Program-made: the position numbers and the translations under genes
Notes under the pieces: generated by a model
Databases searched by the model: none
What the model saw: the letters and a program-made list of their open reading frames with translations, nothing else
What the model was told of the DNA's origin: nothing
Assembly: GCA_964057225.1 (NCBI GenBank)
Contig: OZ059894.1
Span: 20,056,476 to 20,120,475 of the forward strand
Source: Auanema rhodensis
Taxonomy: Eukaryota; Nematoda; Chromadorea; Rhabditida; Rhabditidae
Direction of reading: 5' to 3'
DNA: 64,000 nucleotides
Shown here: piece by piece, positions 1 through 12,287 of the stretch
How positions within the stretch are numbered: position 1 is the first letter of the stretch
Layout of the letters: each line of letters opens with the position of its first letter

Positions 1-22
1 GCTTCCAAAAACATTTTGACAA

Positions 23-41
23 AAATTTTTTCGAAAAATTT
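23..41. other. Unit dyad 1: A/T-rich inverted repeat
   Basis: AAATTTTT (23-30) and AAAAATTT (34-41) are reverse complements separated by TCG. The same dyad sits near the start of almost every unit in both arrays. It is the most indel-prone part of the unit: the 352-bp forms add a T here, the 350-bp inverted forms lose a base, and a tcg to tca change weakens the core in some units. Length change in a homopolymer run suggests polymerase slippage. Intrinsic DNA bending is plausible because the A tracts are closely spaced. No bound protein can be named. Confidence 0.75.
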
Positions 42-149
42 CAGAATAATTTAGCAAAAAGTAGATGTTTTTAGATTCCTTTTTTTAAGGCAAAGACGAT
101 GGACAATGTTATTCAACGATAAAATTAATTCTTCAGGGTGAAAATCGAG

Positions 150-171
150 GATATAAGTGTGAACTTATATC
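150..171. other. Unit dyad 2: 9-bp perfect hairpin arm pair
   Basis: GATATAAGT (150-158) and ACTTATATC (163-171) are perfect reverse complements around a GTGA loop. It lies in the least variable stretch of the unit. Few departures were seen: gatgtaag in the units at 45626 and 46679, a G to T in the unit at 15449, and a loop change near 58579. The inversion junction at 50152/50153 cuts through one arm of this dyad. It could be a protein-binding palindrome or an extruded hairpin; both are inference. Confidence 0.8.
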
Positions 172-188
172 AGTTGATATCTCGGTGC

Positions 189-239
189 ATTTTTAAGCTA
201 GCGCAAATCTGATAACACAGATCGACGCAGCTTAAAAAT
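189..239. other. Unit dyad 3: long compound hairpin, 51 nt
   Basis: ATTTTTAAGCT (189-199) pairs with AGCTTAAAAAT (229-239), 11 bp. Then come a single-base bulge (A200), GCG (201-203) with CGC (226-228), a 3x3 internal loop, ATCTG (207-211) with CAGAT (218-222), and the loop ATAACA. This is the longest stem in the unit and occurs in every unit of both arrays. Two of the commonest variants fall in its stems (T194C and C209G), each breaking a pair with no matching change on the other side. That argues against strong selection on the exact fold. It looks like a cruciform or hairpin candidate but not a known terminator or RNA class. Confidence 0.8.
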
Positions 240-322
240 CCGCATCGAATGCACTTTACTACATTAAGAAACGCTCAATACAAAAATGAGTTATGATCGT
301 TTGAAAAATGATGCATTAGTGT

Positions 323-350
323 ATGTTGAGTTTCCATGTACACTCAACAT
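323..350. other. Unit dyad 5: invariant 9-bp hairpin arms at the unit end
   Basis: ATGTTGAGT (323-331) and ACTCAACAT (342-350) are perfect reverse complements with a 10-base loop. Across the units read in both arrays I saw no substitution in either arm. Changes occur only in the loop (for example the unit at 22812, tttcc to ttgcc; the unit at 32990, tgtac to tgtat) or just upstream (the 3-bp deletion forms). Directly repeated across every unit boundary, it is the best candidate for a maintained site. Confidence 0.8.
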
Positions 351-351
351 T

Positions 352-3300
352 GCTTCCAAAAACATTTTGACAAAAATTTTTTCGAAAAATTTCAGAATAA
401 TTTAGCAAAAAGTAGATGTTTTTAGATTCCTTTTTTCAAGACAAAGACGATGGACAATGTTATTCAACGATAAAATCAATTCTTCAGGGTGAAAATCGAG
501 GATATAAGTGTGAACTTATATCAGTTGATATCTCGGTGCATTTTTAAGCTAGCGCAAATCTGATAACACAGATCGACGCAGCTTAAAAATCCGCATCGAA
601 TGCACTATACTACATTGAGAAACGCTCAATACAAAAATTAGTTATGATCGTTTGAAAAATGATGCATTAGTGTATGTTGAGTTTCCATGTACACTCAACA
701 TTGCTTCCAAAAACATTTTGACAAAAATTTTTTCGAAAAATTTCAGAATAATTTAGCAAAAAGTAGATGTTTTTAGATTCCTTTTTTTAAGGCAAAGACG
801 ATGGACAATGTTATTCAACGATAAAATTAATTCTTCAGGGTGAAAATCGAGGATATAAGTGTGAACTTATATCAGTTGATATCTCGGTGCATTTTTAAGC
901 TAGCGCAAATCTGATAACACAGATCGACGCAGCTTAAAAATCCGCATCGAATGCACTTTACTACATTAAGAAACGCTCAATACAAAAATGAGTTATGATC
1001 GTTTGAAAAATGATGCATTAGTGTATGTTGAGTTTCCATGTACACTCAACATTGCTTCCAAAAACATTTTGACAAAAATTTTTTCGAAAAATTTCAGAAT
1101 AATTTAGCAAAAAGTAGATGTTTTTAGATTCCTTTTTTCAAGACAAAGACGATGGACAATGTTATTCAACGATAAAATCAATTCTTCAGGGTGAAAATCG
1201 AGGATATAAGTGTGAACTTATATCAGTTGATATCTCGGTGCATTTTTAAGCTAGCGCAAATCTGATAACACAGATCGACGCAGCTTAAAAATCCGCATCG
1301 AATGCACTATACTACATTGAGAAACGCTCAATACAAAAATTAGTTATGATCGTTTGAAAAATGATGCATTAGTGTATGTTGAGTTTCCATGTACACTCAA
1401 CATTGCTTCCAAAAACATTTTGACAAAAATTTTTTCGAAAAATTTCAGAATAAATTAGCAAAAAGTAGATGTTTTTAGATTCCTTTTTTCAAGGCAAAGA
1501 CGATGGTCAATGTTATTCAACGAAAAAATTAATTCTTCAGGGTGAAAATCGAGGATATAAGTGTGAACTTATATCAGTTGATATCTCGGTGCATTTTTAA
1601 GCTAGCGCAAATCTGATAACACAGATCGACGCAGCTTAAAAATCCGCATCGAATGCACTTTACTACATTAAGAAACGCTCAATACAAAAATTAGTTATGA
1701 TCGTTTGAAAAATGATGCATTAGTTTATGTTGAGTTTCCATGTACACTCAACATTGCTTCCAAAAACATTTTGACAAAAATTTTTTCGAAAAATTTCAAA
1801 ATAAATTAGCAAAAAGTAGATGTTTTTAGATTCCTTTTTTCAAGGCAAAGACGATGGACAATGTTATTCAACGAAAAAATTAATTCTTCAGGGTGAAAAT
1901 CGAGGATATAAGTGTGAACTTATATCAGTTGATATCTCGGTGCATTTTTAAGCTAGCGCAAATCTGATAACACAGATCGACGCAGCTTAAAAATCCGCAT
2001 CGAATGCAGTATACTACATTGAAAAACGCTTAATACAAAAATTAGTTATGATCGTTTGAAAAATGATGCATTAGTGTATGTTGAGTTTCCATGTACACTC
2101 AACATTGCTTCCAAAAACATTTTGACAAAAATTTTTTCGAAAAATTTCAAAATAATTTAGCAAAAAGTAGATGTTTTTAGATTCCTTTTTTCAAGGCAAA
2201 GACGATGGACAATGTTATTCAACGAAAAAATTAATTCTTCAGGGTGAAAATCGAGGATATAAGTGTGAACTTATATCAGTTGATATCTCGGTGCATTTTT
2301 AAGCTAGCGCAAATCTGATAACACAGATCGACGCAGCTTAAAAATCCGCATCGAATGCACTATACTACATTGAGAAACGCTTAATACAAAAATTAGTTAT
2401 GATCGTTAGAAAAATGATGCATTAGTGTATGTTGAGTTTCCATGTACACTCAACATTGCTTCCAAAAACATTTTGACAAAAATTTTTTCGAAAAATTTCA
2501 AAATAAATTAGCAAAAAGTAGATGTTTTTAGATTCCTTTTTTCAAGGCAAAGACGATGGACAATGTTATTCAACGAAAAAATTAATTCTTCAGGGTGAAA
2601 ATCGAGGATATAAGTGTGAACTTATATCAGTTGATATCTCGGTGCATTTTTAAGCTAGCGCAAATCTGATAACACAGATCGACGCAGCTTAAAAATCCGC
2701 ATCGAATGCAGTATACTACATTGAGAAACGCTTAAAACAAAAATTAGTTATGATCGTTTGAAAAATGATGCATTAGTGTATGTTGAGTTTCCATGTACAC
2801 TCAACATTGCTTCCAAAAACATTTTGACAAAAATTTTTTCGAAAAATTTCAGAATAATTTAGCAAAAAGTAGATATTTTTAGATTCCTTTTTTCAAGACA
2901 AAGACGATGGACAATGTTATTCAACGATAAAATCAATTCTTCAGGGTGAAAATCGAGGATATAAGTGTGAACTTATATCAGTTGATATCTCGGTGCATTT
3001 TTAAGCTAGCGCAAATCTGATAACACAGATCGACGCAGCTTAAAAATCCGCATCGAATGCACTATACTACATTGAGAAACGCTCAATACAAAAATTAGTT
3101 ATGATCGTTTGAAAAATGATGCATTAGTGTATGTTGAGTTTCCATGTACACTCAACATTGCTTCCAAAAACATTTTGATAAAAATTTTTTCGAAAAATTT
3201 CAGAATAATTTAGCAAAAAGTAGATGTTTTTAGATTCCTTTTTTTAAGGCAAAGACGATGGACAATGTTATTCAACGATAAAATTAATTCTTCAGGGTGA

Positions 3301-4212
3301 AAATCGAGGATATAAGTGTGAACTTATATCAGTTGATATCTCGGTGCATTTTTAAGCTAGCGCAAATCTGATAACACAGATCGACGCAGCTTAAAAATCC
3401 GCATCGAATGCACTTTACTACATTAAGAAACGCTCAATACAAAAATTAGTTATGATCGTTTGAAAAATGATGCATTAGTGTATGTTGAGTTTCCATGTAC
3501 ACTCAACATTGCTTCCAAAAACATTTTGACAAAAATTTTTTCGAAAAATTTCAGAATAATTTAGCAAAAAGTAGATGTTTTTAGATTCCTTTTTTCAAGA
3601 CAAAGACGATGGACAATGTTATTCAACGATAAAATCAATTCTTCAGGGTGAAAATCGAGGATATAAGTGTGAACTTATATCAGTTGATATCTCGGTGCAT
3701 TTTTAAGCTAGCGCAAATCTGATAACACAGATCGACGCAGCTTAAAAATCCGCATCGAATGCACTATACTACATTGAGAAACGCTCAATACAAAAATTAG
3801 TTATGATCGTTTGAAAAATGATGCATTAGTGTATGTTGAGTTTCCATGTACACTCAACATTGCTTCCAAAAACATTTTGACAAAAATTTTTTCGAAAAAT
3901 TTCAGAATAAATTAGCAAAAAGTAGATGTTTTTAGATTCCTTTTTTCAAGGCAAAGACGATGGTCAATGTTATTCAACGAAAAAATTAATTCTTCAGGGT
4001 GAAAATCGAGGATATAAGTGTGAACTTATATCAGTTGATATCTCGGTGCATTTTTAAGCTAGCGCAAATCTGATAACACAGATCGACGCAGCTTAAAAAT
4101 CCGCATCGAATGCACTTTACTACATTAAGAAACGCTCAATACAAAAATTAGTTATGATCGTTTGAAAAATGATGCATTAGTTTATGTTGAGTTTCCATGT
4201 ACACTCAACATT
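352..4212 (+). repeat. 7-unit-offset duplication of a 4-unit block
   Basis: The four units 352-1755 recur at 2809-4212, offset 2457 bp (7 x 351). The signature order is: caagac/C126; tttttttaagg with T256/A266; caagac/C126; then a unit with t50a, the unusual ggtcaatg (A103T) and attagttta. The three units between (1756-2808) are of a different type, marked by C254G (gcagtata) in the first and third. Small private changes separate the copies, for example ttgataaa at about 3175 and gatattttt at about 2874. Confidence 0.85.
614..630. other. Unit dyad 4: ATTGAG/CTCAAT hairpin (unit positions 263-279)
   Basis: Shown in the second unit, where it is intact: ATTGAG, 5-base loop AAACG, CTCAAT. Two common polymorphisms face each other in this stem, G266A on the left and C276T on the right. 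All combinations are seen: G/C (unit at 352), G/T (most mid-array units), A/C (unit at 1) and A/T (unit at 20012). Pairing is therefore not consistently preserved. Confidence 0.7.
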
Positions 4213-4563
4213 GCTTCCAAAAACATTTTGACAAAAATTTTTTCGAAAAATTTCAAAATAATTTAGCAAAAAGTAGATGTTTTTAGATTCCTTTTTTCAA
4301 GGCAAAGACGATGGACAATGTTATTCAACGAAAAAATTAATTCTTCAGGGTGAAAATCGAGGATATAAGTGTGAACTTATATCAGTTGATATCTCGGTGC
4401 ATTTTTAAGCTAGCGCAAATCTGATAACACAGATCGACGCAGCTTAAAAATCCGCATCGAATGCACTATACTACATTGAGAAACGCTTAATACAAAAATT
4501 AGTTATGATCGTTTGAAAAATGATGCATTAGTGTATGTTGAGTTTCCATGTACACTCAACATT

Positions 4564-7500
4564 GCTTCCAAAAACATTTTGACAAAAATTTTTTCGAAAA
4601 ATTTCAAAATAATTTAGCAAAAAGTAGATGTTTTTAGATTCCTTTTTTCAAGGCAAAGACGATGGACAATGTTATTCAACGAAAAAATTAATTCTTCAGG
4701 GTGAAAATCGAGGATATAAGTGTGAACTTATATCAGTTGATATCTCGGTGCATTTTTAAGCTAGCGCAAATCTGATAACACAGATCGACGCAGCTTAAAA
4801 ATCCGCATCGAATGCACTATACTACATTGAGAAACGCTTAATACAAAAATTAGTTATGATCGTTTGAAAAATGATGCATTAGTGTATGTTGAGTTTCCAT
4901 GTACACTCAACATTGCTTCCAAAAACATTTTGACAAAAATTTTTTCGAAAAATTTCAAAATAATTTAGCAAAAAGTAGATGTTTTTAGATTCCTTTTTTC
5001 AAGGCAAAGACGATGGACAATGTTATTCAACGATAAAATTAATTCTTCAGGGTGAAAATCGAGGATATAAGTGTGAACTTATATCAGTTGATATCTCGGT
5101 GCATTTTTAAGCTAGCGCAAATCTGATAACACAGATCGACGCAGCTTAAAAATCCGCATCGAATGCACTATACTACATTGAGAAACGCTTAATACAAAAA
5201 TTAGTTATGATCGTTTGAAAAATGATGCATTAGTGTATGTTGAGTTTCCATGTACACTCAACATTGCTTCCAAAAACATTTTGACAAAAATTTTTTCGAA
5301 AAATTTCAAGATAATTTAGCAAAAAGTAGATGTTTTTAGATTCCTTTTTTCAAGGCAAAGACGATGGACAATGTTATTCAACGATAAAATTAATTCTTCA
5401 GGGTGAAAATCGAGGATATAAGTGTGAACTTATATCAGTTGATATCTCGGTGCATTTTTAAGCTAGCGCAAATCTGATAACACAGATCGACGCAGCTTAA
5501 AAATCCGCATCGAATGCACTATACTACATTGAGAAACGCTTAATACAAAAATTAGTTATGATCGTTTGAAAAATGATGCATTAGTGTATGTTGAGTTTCC
5601 ATGTACACTCAACATTGCTTCCAAAAACATTTTGACAAACATTTTTTCGAAAAATTTCAAAATAATTTAGCAAAAAGTAGATGTTTTTAGATTCCTTTTT
5701 TCAAGGCAAAGACGATGGACAATGTTATTCAACGATAAAATTAATTCTTCAGGGTGAAAATCGAGGATATAAGTGTGAACTTATATCAGTTGATATCTCG
5801 GTGCATTTTTAAGCTAGCGCAAATCTGATAACACAGATCGACGCAGCTTAAAAATCCGCATCGAATGCACTATACTACATTGAGAAACGCTCAATACAAA
5901 AATTAGTTATGATCGTTTGAAAAATGATGCATTAGTGTATGTTGAGTTTCCATGTACACTCAACATTGCTTCCAAAAACATTTTGACAAAAATTTTTTCA
6001 AAAAATTTCAAAATAAATTAGCTAAAAGTAGATGTTTTTAGATTCCTTTTTTTAAGGCAAAGACGATGGACAATGTTATTCAACGAAAAAATTAATTCTT
6101 CAGGGTGAAAATCGAGGATATAAGTGTGAACTTATATCAGTTGATATCTCGGTGCATTTTTAAGCTAGCGCAAATCTGATAACACAGATCGACGCAGCTT
6201 AAAAATCCGCATCGAATGCACTATACTACATTGAGAAACGCTCAATACAAAAATTAGTTATGATCGTTTGAAAAATGATGCATTAGTGTATGTTGAGTTT
6301 CCATGTACACTCAACATTGCTTCCAAAAACATTTTGACAAAAATTTTTTCGAAAAATTTCAAAATAATTTAGCAAAAAGTAGATGTTTTTAGATTCCTTT
6401 TTTCAAGGCAAAGACGATGGACAATGTTATTCAACGAAAAAATTAATTCTTCAGGGTGAAAATCGAGGATATAAGTGTGAACTTATATCAGTTGATATCT
6501 CGGTGCATTTTTAAGCTAGCGCAAATCTGATAACACAGATCGACGCAGCTTAAAAATCCGCATCGAATGCACTATACTACATTGAGAAACGCTTAATACA
6601 AAAATTAGTTATGATCGTTTGAAAAATGATGCATTAGTGTATGTTGAGTTTCCATGTACACTCAACATTGCTTCCAAAAACATTTTGACAAAAATTTTTT
6701 CGAAAAATTTCAAAATAATTTAGCAAAAAGTAGATGTTTTTAGATTCCTTTTTTCAAGGCAAAGACGATGGACAATGTTATTCAACGATAAAATTAATTC
6801 TTCAGGGTGAAAATCGAGGATATAAGTGTGAACTTATATCAGTTGATATCTCGGTGCATTTTTAAGCTAGCGCAAATCTGATAACACAGATCGACGCAGC
6901 TTAAAAATCCGCATCGAATGCACTATACTACATTGAGAAACGCTTAATACAAAAATTAGTTATGATCGTTTGAAAAATGATGCATTAGTGTATGTTGAGT
7001 TTCCATGTACACTCAACATTGCTTCCAAAAACATTTTGACAAAAATTTTTTCGAAAAATTTCAAAATAATTTAGCAAAAAGTAGATGTTTTTAGATTCCT
7101 TTTTTCAAGGCAAAGACGATGGACAATGTTATTCAACGATAAAATTAATTCTTCAGGGTGAAAATCGAGGATATAAGTGTGAACTTATATCAGTTGATAT
7201 CTCGGTGCATTTTTAAGCTAGCGCAAATCTGATAACACAGATCGACGCAGCTTAAAAATCCGCATCGAATGCACTATACTACATTGAGAAACGCTTAATA
7301 CAAAAATTAGTTATGATCGTTTGAAAAATGATGCATTAGTGTATGTTGAGTTTCCATGTACACTCAACATTGCTTCCAAAAACATTTTGACAAAAATTTT
7401 TTCGAAAAATTTCAAAATAATTTAGCAAAAAGTAGATGTTTTTAGATTCCTTTTTTCAAGGCAAAGACGATGGACAATGTTATTCAACGATAAAATTAAT

Positions 7501-8073
7501 TCTTCAGGGTGAAAATCGAGGATATAAGTGTGAACTTATATCAGTTGATATCTCGGTGCATTTTTAAGCTAGCGCAAATCTGATAACACAGATCGACGCA
7601 GCTTAAAAATCCGCATCGAATGCACTATACTACATTGAGAAACGCTCAATACAAAAATTAGTTATGATCGTTTGAAAAATGATGCATTAGTGTATGTTGA
7701 GTTTCCATGTACACTCAACATTGCTTCCAAAAACATTTTGACAAAAATTTTTTCAAAAAATTTCAAAATAAATTAGCTAAAAGTAGATGTTTTTAGATTC
7801 CTTTTTTTAAGGCAAAGACGATGGACAATGTTATTCAACGAAAAAATTAATTCTTCAGGGTGAAAATCGAGGATATAAGTGTGAACTTATATCAGTTGAT
7901 ATCTCGGTGCATTTTTAAGCTAGCGCAAATCTGATAACACAGATCGACGCAGCTTAAAAATCCGCATCGAATGCACTATACTACATTGAGAAACGCTCAA
8001 TACAAAAATTAGTTATGATCGTTTGAAAAATGATGCATTAGTGTATGTTGAGTTTCCATGTACACTCAACATT
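4564..8073 (+). repeat. 5-unit higher-order repeat, 1755 bp x 2
   Basis: Copies 4564-6318 and 6319-8073. Each ends with a distinctive unit carrying ttttttcaaaaaat, t50a, gctaaaag and tttttttaagg (5968 and 7723). The four units before are one cgaaaaaatt type followed by three cgataaaatt types, the last with gctcaatac. A shortened 4-unit version of the same order follows at 9129-10532, after three units of other types. Confidence 0.82.
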
Positions 8074-11000
8074 GCTTCCAAAAACATTTTGACAAAAATT
8101 TTTTCAAAAAATTTCAAGATAAATTAGCAAAAAGTAGATGTTTTTAGATTCCTTTTTTCAAGGCAAAGACGATGGACAATGTTATTCAACGATAAAATTA
8201 ATTCTTCAGGGTGAAAATCGAGGATATAAGTGTGAACTTATATCAGTTGATATCTCGGTGCATTTTTAAGCTAGCGCAAATCTGATAACACAGATCGACG
8301 CAGCTTAAAAATCCGCATCGAATGCACTATACTACATTGAGAAACGCTTAATACAAAAATTAGTTATGATCGTTTGAAAAATGATGCATTAGTATATGTT
8401 GAGTTTCCATGTACACTCAACATTGCTTCCAAAAACATTTTGACAAAAATTTTTTTCAAAAAATTTCAAAATAAATTAGCAAAAAGTAGATGTTTTTAGA
8501 TTCCTTTTTTCAAGGCAAAGACGATGGACAATGTTATTCAACGAAAAAATTAATTCTTCAGGGTGAAAATCGAGGATATAAGTGTGAACTTATATCAGTT
8601 GATATCTCGGTGCATTTTTAAGCTAGCGCAAATCTGATAACACAGATCGACGCAGCTTAAAAATCCGCATCGAATGCACTATACTACATTGAGAAACGCT
8701 TAATACAAAAATTAGTTATGATCGTTTGAAAAATGATGCATTAGTGTATGTTGAGTTTCCATGTACACTCAACATTGCTTCCAAAAACATTTTGACAAAA
8801 ATTTTTTTCAAAAAATTTCAAAATAAATTAGCAAAAAGTAGATGTTTTTAGATTCCTTTTTTCAAGACAAAGACGATGGACAATGTTATTCAACGATAAA
8901 ATCAATTCTTCAGGGTGAAAATCGAGGATATAAGTGTGAACTTATATCAGTTGATATCTCGGTGCATTTTTAAGCTAGCGCAAATCTGATAACACAGATC
9001 GACGCAGCTTAAAAATCCGCATCGAATGCAGTATACTACATTGAGAAACGCTTAATACAAAAATTAGTTATGATCGTTTGAAAAATGATGCATTAGTGTA
9101 TGTTGAGTTTCCATGTACACTCAACATTGCTTCCAAAAACATTTTGACAAAAATTTTTTCGAAAAATTTCAAAATAATTTAGCAAAAAGTAGATGTTTTT
9201 AGATTCCTTTTTTCAAGGCAAAGACGATGGACAATGTTATTCAACGAAAAAATTAATTCTTCAGGGTGAAAATCGAGGATATAAGTGTGAACTTATATCA
9301 GTTGATATCTCGGTGCATTTTTAAGCTAGCGCAAATCTGATAACACAGATCGACGCAGCTTAAAAATCCGCATCGAATGCACTATACCACATTGAGAAAC
9401 GCTTAATACAAAAATTAGTTATGATCGTTTGAAAAATGATGCATTAGTGTATGTTGAGTTTCCATGTACACTCAACATTGCTTCCAAAAACATTTTGACA
9501 AAAATTTTTTCGAAAAATTTCAAAATAATTTAGCAAAAAGTAGATGTTTTTAGATTCCTTTTTTCAAGGCAAAGACGATGGACAATGTTATTCAACGATA
9601 AAATTAATTCTTCAGGGTGAAAATCGAGGATATAAGTGTGAACTTATATCAGTTGATATCTCGGTGCATTTTTAAGCTAGCGCAAATCTGATAACACAGA
9701 TCGACGCAGCTTAAAAATCCGCATCGAATGCACTATACCACATTGAGAAACGCTTAATACAAAAATTAGTTATGATCGTTTGAAAAATGATGCATTAGTG
9801 TATGTTGAGTTTCCATGTACACTCAACATTGCTTCCAAAAACATTTTGACAAAAATTTTTTCGAAAAATTTCAAAATAATTTAGCAAAAAGTAGATGTTT
9901 TTAGATTCCTTTTTTCAAGGCAAAGACGATGGACAATGTTATTCAACGATAAAATTAATTCTTCAGGGTGAAAATCGAGGATATAAGTGTGAACTTATAT
10001 CAGTTGATATCTCGGTGCATTTTTAAGCTAGCGCAAATCTGATAACACAGATCGACGCAGCTTAAAAATCCGCATCGAATGCACTATACTACATTGAGAA
10101 ACGCTCAATACAAAAATTAGTTATGATCGTTTGAAAAATGATGCATTAGTGTATGTTGAGTTTCCATGTACACTCAACATTGCTTCCAAAAACATTTTGA
10201 CAAAAATTTTTTCAAAAAATTTCAAAATAAATTAGCTAAAAGTAGATGTTTTTAGATTCCTTTTTTTAAGGCAAAGACGATGGACAATGTTATTCAACGA
10301 AAAAATTAATTCTTCAGGGTGAAAATCGAGGATATAAGTGTGAACTTATATCAGTTGATATCTCGGCGCATTTTTAAGCTAGCGCAAATCTGATAACACA
10401 GATCGACGCAGCTTAAAAATCCGCATCGAATGCACTATACTACATTGAGAAACGCTCAATACAAAAATTAGTTATGATCGTTTGAAAAATGATGCATTAG
10501 TGTATGTTGAGTTTCCATGTACACTCAACATTGCTTCCAAAAACATTTTGACAAAAATTTTTTCAAAAAATTTCAAGATAAATTAGCAAAAAGTAGATGT
10601 TTTTAGATTCCTTTTTTCAAGGCAAAGACGATAGACAATGTTATTCAACGATAAAATTAATTCTTCAGGGTGAAAATCGAGGATATAAGTGTGAACTTAT
10701 ATCAGTTGATATCTCGGTGCATTTTTAAGCTAGCGCAAATCTGATAACACAGATCGACGCAGCTTAAAAATCCGCATCGAATGCACTATACTACATTGAG
10801 AAACGCTTAATACAAAAATTAGTTATGATCGTTTGAAAAATGATGCATTAGTGTATGTTGAGTTTCCATGTACACTCAACATTGCTTCCAAAAACATTTT
10901 GACAAAAATTTTTTCGAAAAATTTCAGAATAATTTAGCAAAAAGTAGATGTTTTTAGATTCCTTTTTTCAAGACAAAGACGATGGACAATGTTATTCAAC

Positions 11001-12287
11001 GATAAAATTAATTCTTCAGGGTGAAAATCGAGGATATAAGTGTGAACTTATATCAGTTGATATCTCGGTGCATTTTTAAGCTAGCGCAAATCTGATAACA
11101 CAGATCGACGCAGCTTAAAAATCCGCATCGAATGCACTATACTACATTGAGAAACGCTTAATACAAAAATTAGTTATGATCGTTTGAAAAATGATGCATT
11201 AGTGTATGTTGAGTTTCCATGTACACTCAACATTGCTTCCAAAAACATTTTGACAAAAATTTTTTCAAAAAATTTCAAGATAAATTAGCAAAAAGTAGAT
11301 GTTTTTAGATTCCTTTTTTCAAGGCAAAGACGATAGACAATGTTATTCAACGATAAAATTAATTCTTCAGGGTGAAAATCGAGGATATAAGTGTGAACTT
11401 ATATCAGTTGATATCTCGGTGCATTTTTAAGCTAGCGCAAATCTGATAACACAGATCGACGCAGCTTAAAAATCCGCATCGAATGCACTATACTACATTG
11501 AGAAACGCTCAATACAAAAATTAGTTATGATCGTTTGAAAAATGATGCATTAGTGTATGTTGAGTTTCCATGTACACTCAACATTGCTTCCAAAAACATT
11601 TTGACAAAAATTTTTTCAAAAAATTTCAAGATAAATTAGCAAAAAGTAGATGTTTTTAGATTCCTTTTTTCAAGGCAAAGACGATAGACAATGTTATTCA
11701 ACGATAAAATTAATTCTTCAGGGTGAAAATCGAGGATATAAGTGTGAACTTATATCAGTTGATATCTCGGTGCATTTTTAAGCTAGCGCAAATCTGATAA
11801 CACAGATCGACGCAGCTTAAAAATCCGCATCGAATGCACTATACTACATTGAGAAACGCTTAATACAAAAATTAGTTATGATCGTTTGAAAAATGATGCA
11901 TTAGTGTATGTTGAGTTTCCATGTACACTCAACATTGCTTCCAAAAACATTTTGACAAAAATTTTTTCGAAAAATTTCAGAATAATTTAGCAAAAAGTAG
12001 ATGTTTTTAGATTCCTTTTTTCAAGACAAAGACGATGGACAATGTTATTCAACGATAAAATCAATTCTTCAGGGTGAAAATCGAGGATATAAGTGTGAAC
12101 TTATATCAGTTGATATCTCGGTGCATTTTTAAGCTAGCGCAAATCTGATAACACAGATCGACGCAGCTTAAAAATCCGCATCGAATGCAGTATACTACAT
12201 TGAGAAACGCTTAATACAAAAATTAGTTATGATCGTTTGAAAAATGATGCATTAGTGTATGTTGAGTTTCCATGTACACTCAACATT

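Larger units (their letters stand above)
1..351 (+). repeat. Reference unit of the 351-bp satellite
   Basis: The first complete unit; because it starts at base 1, unit positions equal window positions here. It holds A5 and T5-T6 tracts mainly in positions 7-85, a near-invariant middle at about 131-187, and dyads at 23-41, 150-171, 189-239, 263-279 and 323-350. Diagnostic states: G44, T86, G90, T120, T126, T194, C209, T256 and A266, plus a G in the aaaaatgag motif that is shared only with the unit at 703. The length of 351 bp is about twice a nucleosome repeat, as is common for centromeric and pericentromeric satellites. No open frame of note exists in this unit: the frame opening at the atgtacactc motif ends at a TAG after unit position 70. 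Confidence 0.95.
1..1404 (+). repeat. 2-unit higher-order repeat, 702 bp x 2
   Basis: The units at 1 and 703 share T86, G90, T120, T256, A266 and the rare aaaaatgag motif. The units at 352 and 1054 share C86, A90 (caagac), C126 and the ctatac/attgag form. The two 702-bp dimers appear identical by eye. The block may continue left of the window. Confidence 0.85.

Noticed and set aside
150-171. TATA-like promoter (gatataag) and AATAAA-type signals in the A/T runs
   Set aside because: Such strings are expected by chance at 33% GC, and there is no gene for them to serve.
189-239. Intrinsic terminator or structured ncRNA
   Set aside because: The stem is AT-rich on the outside with no adjoining U-run in the required position. 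Common variants break pairs without compensation, and no RNA family is recognised.
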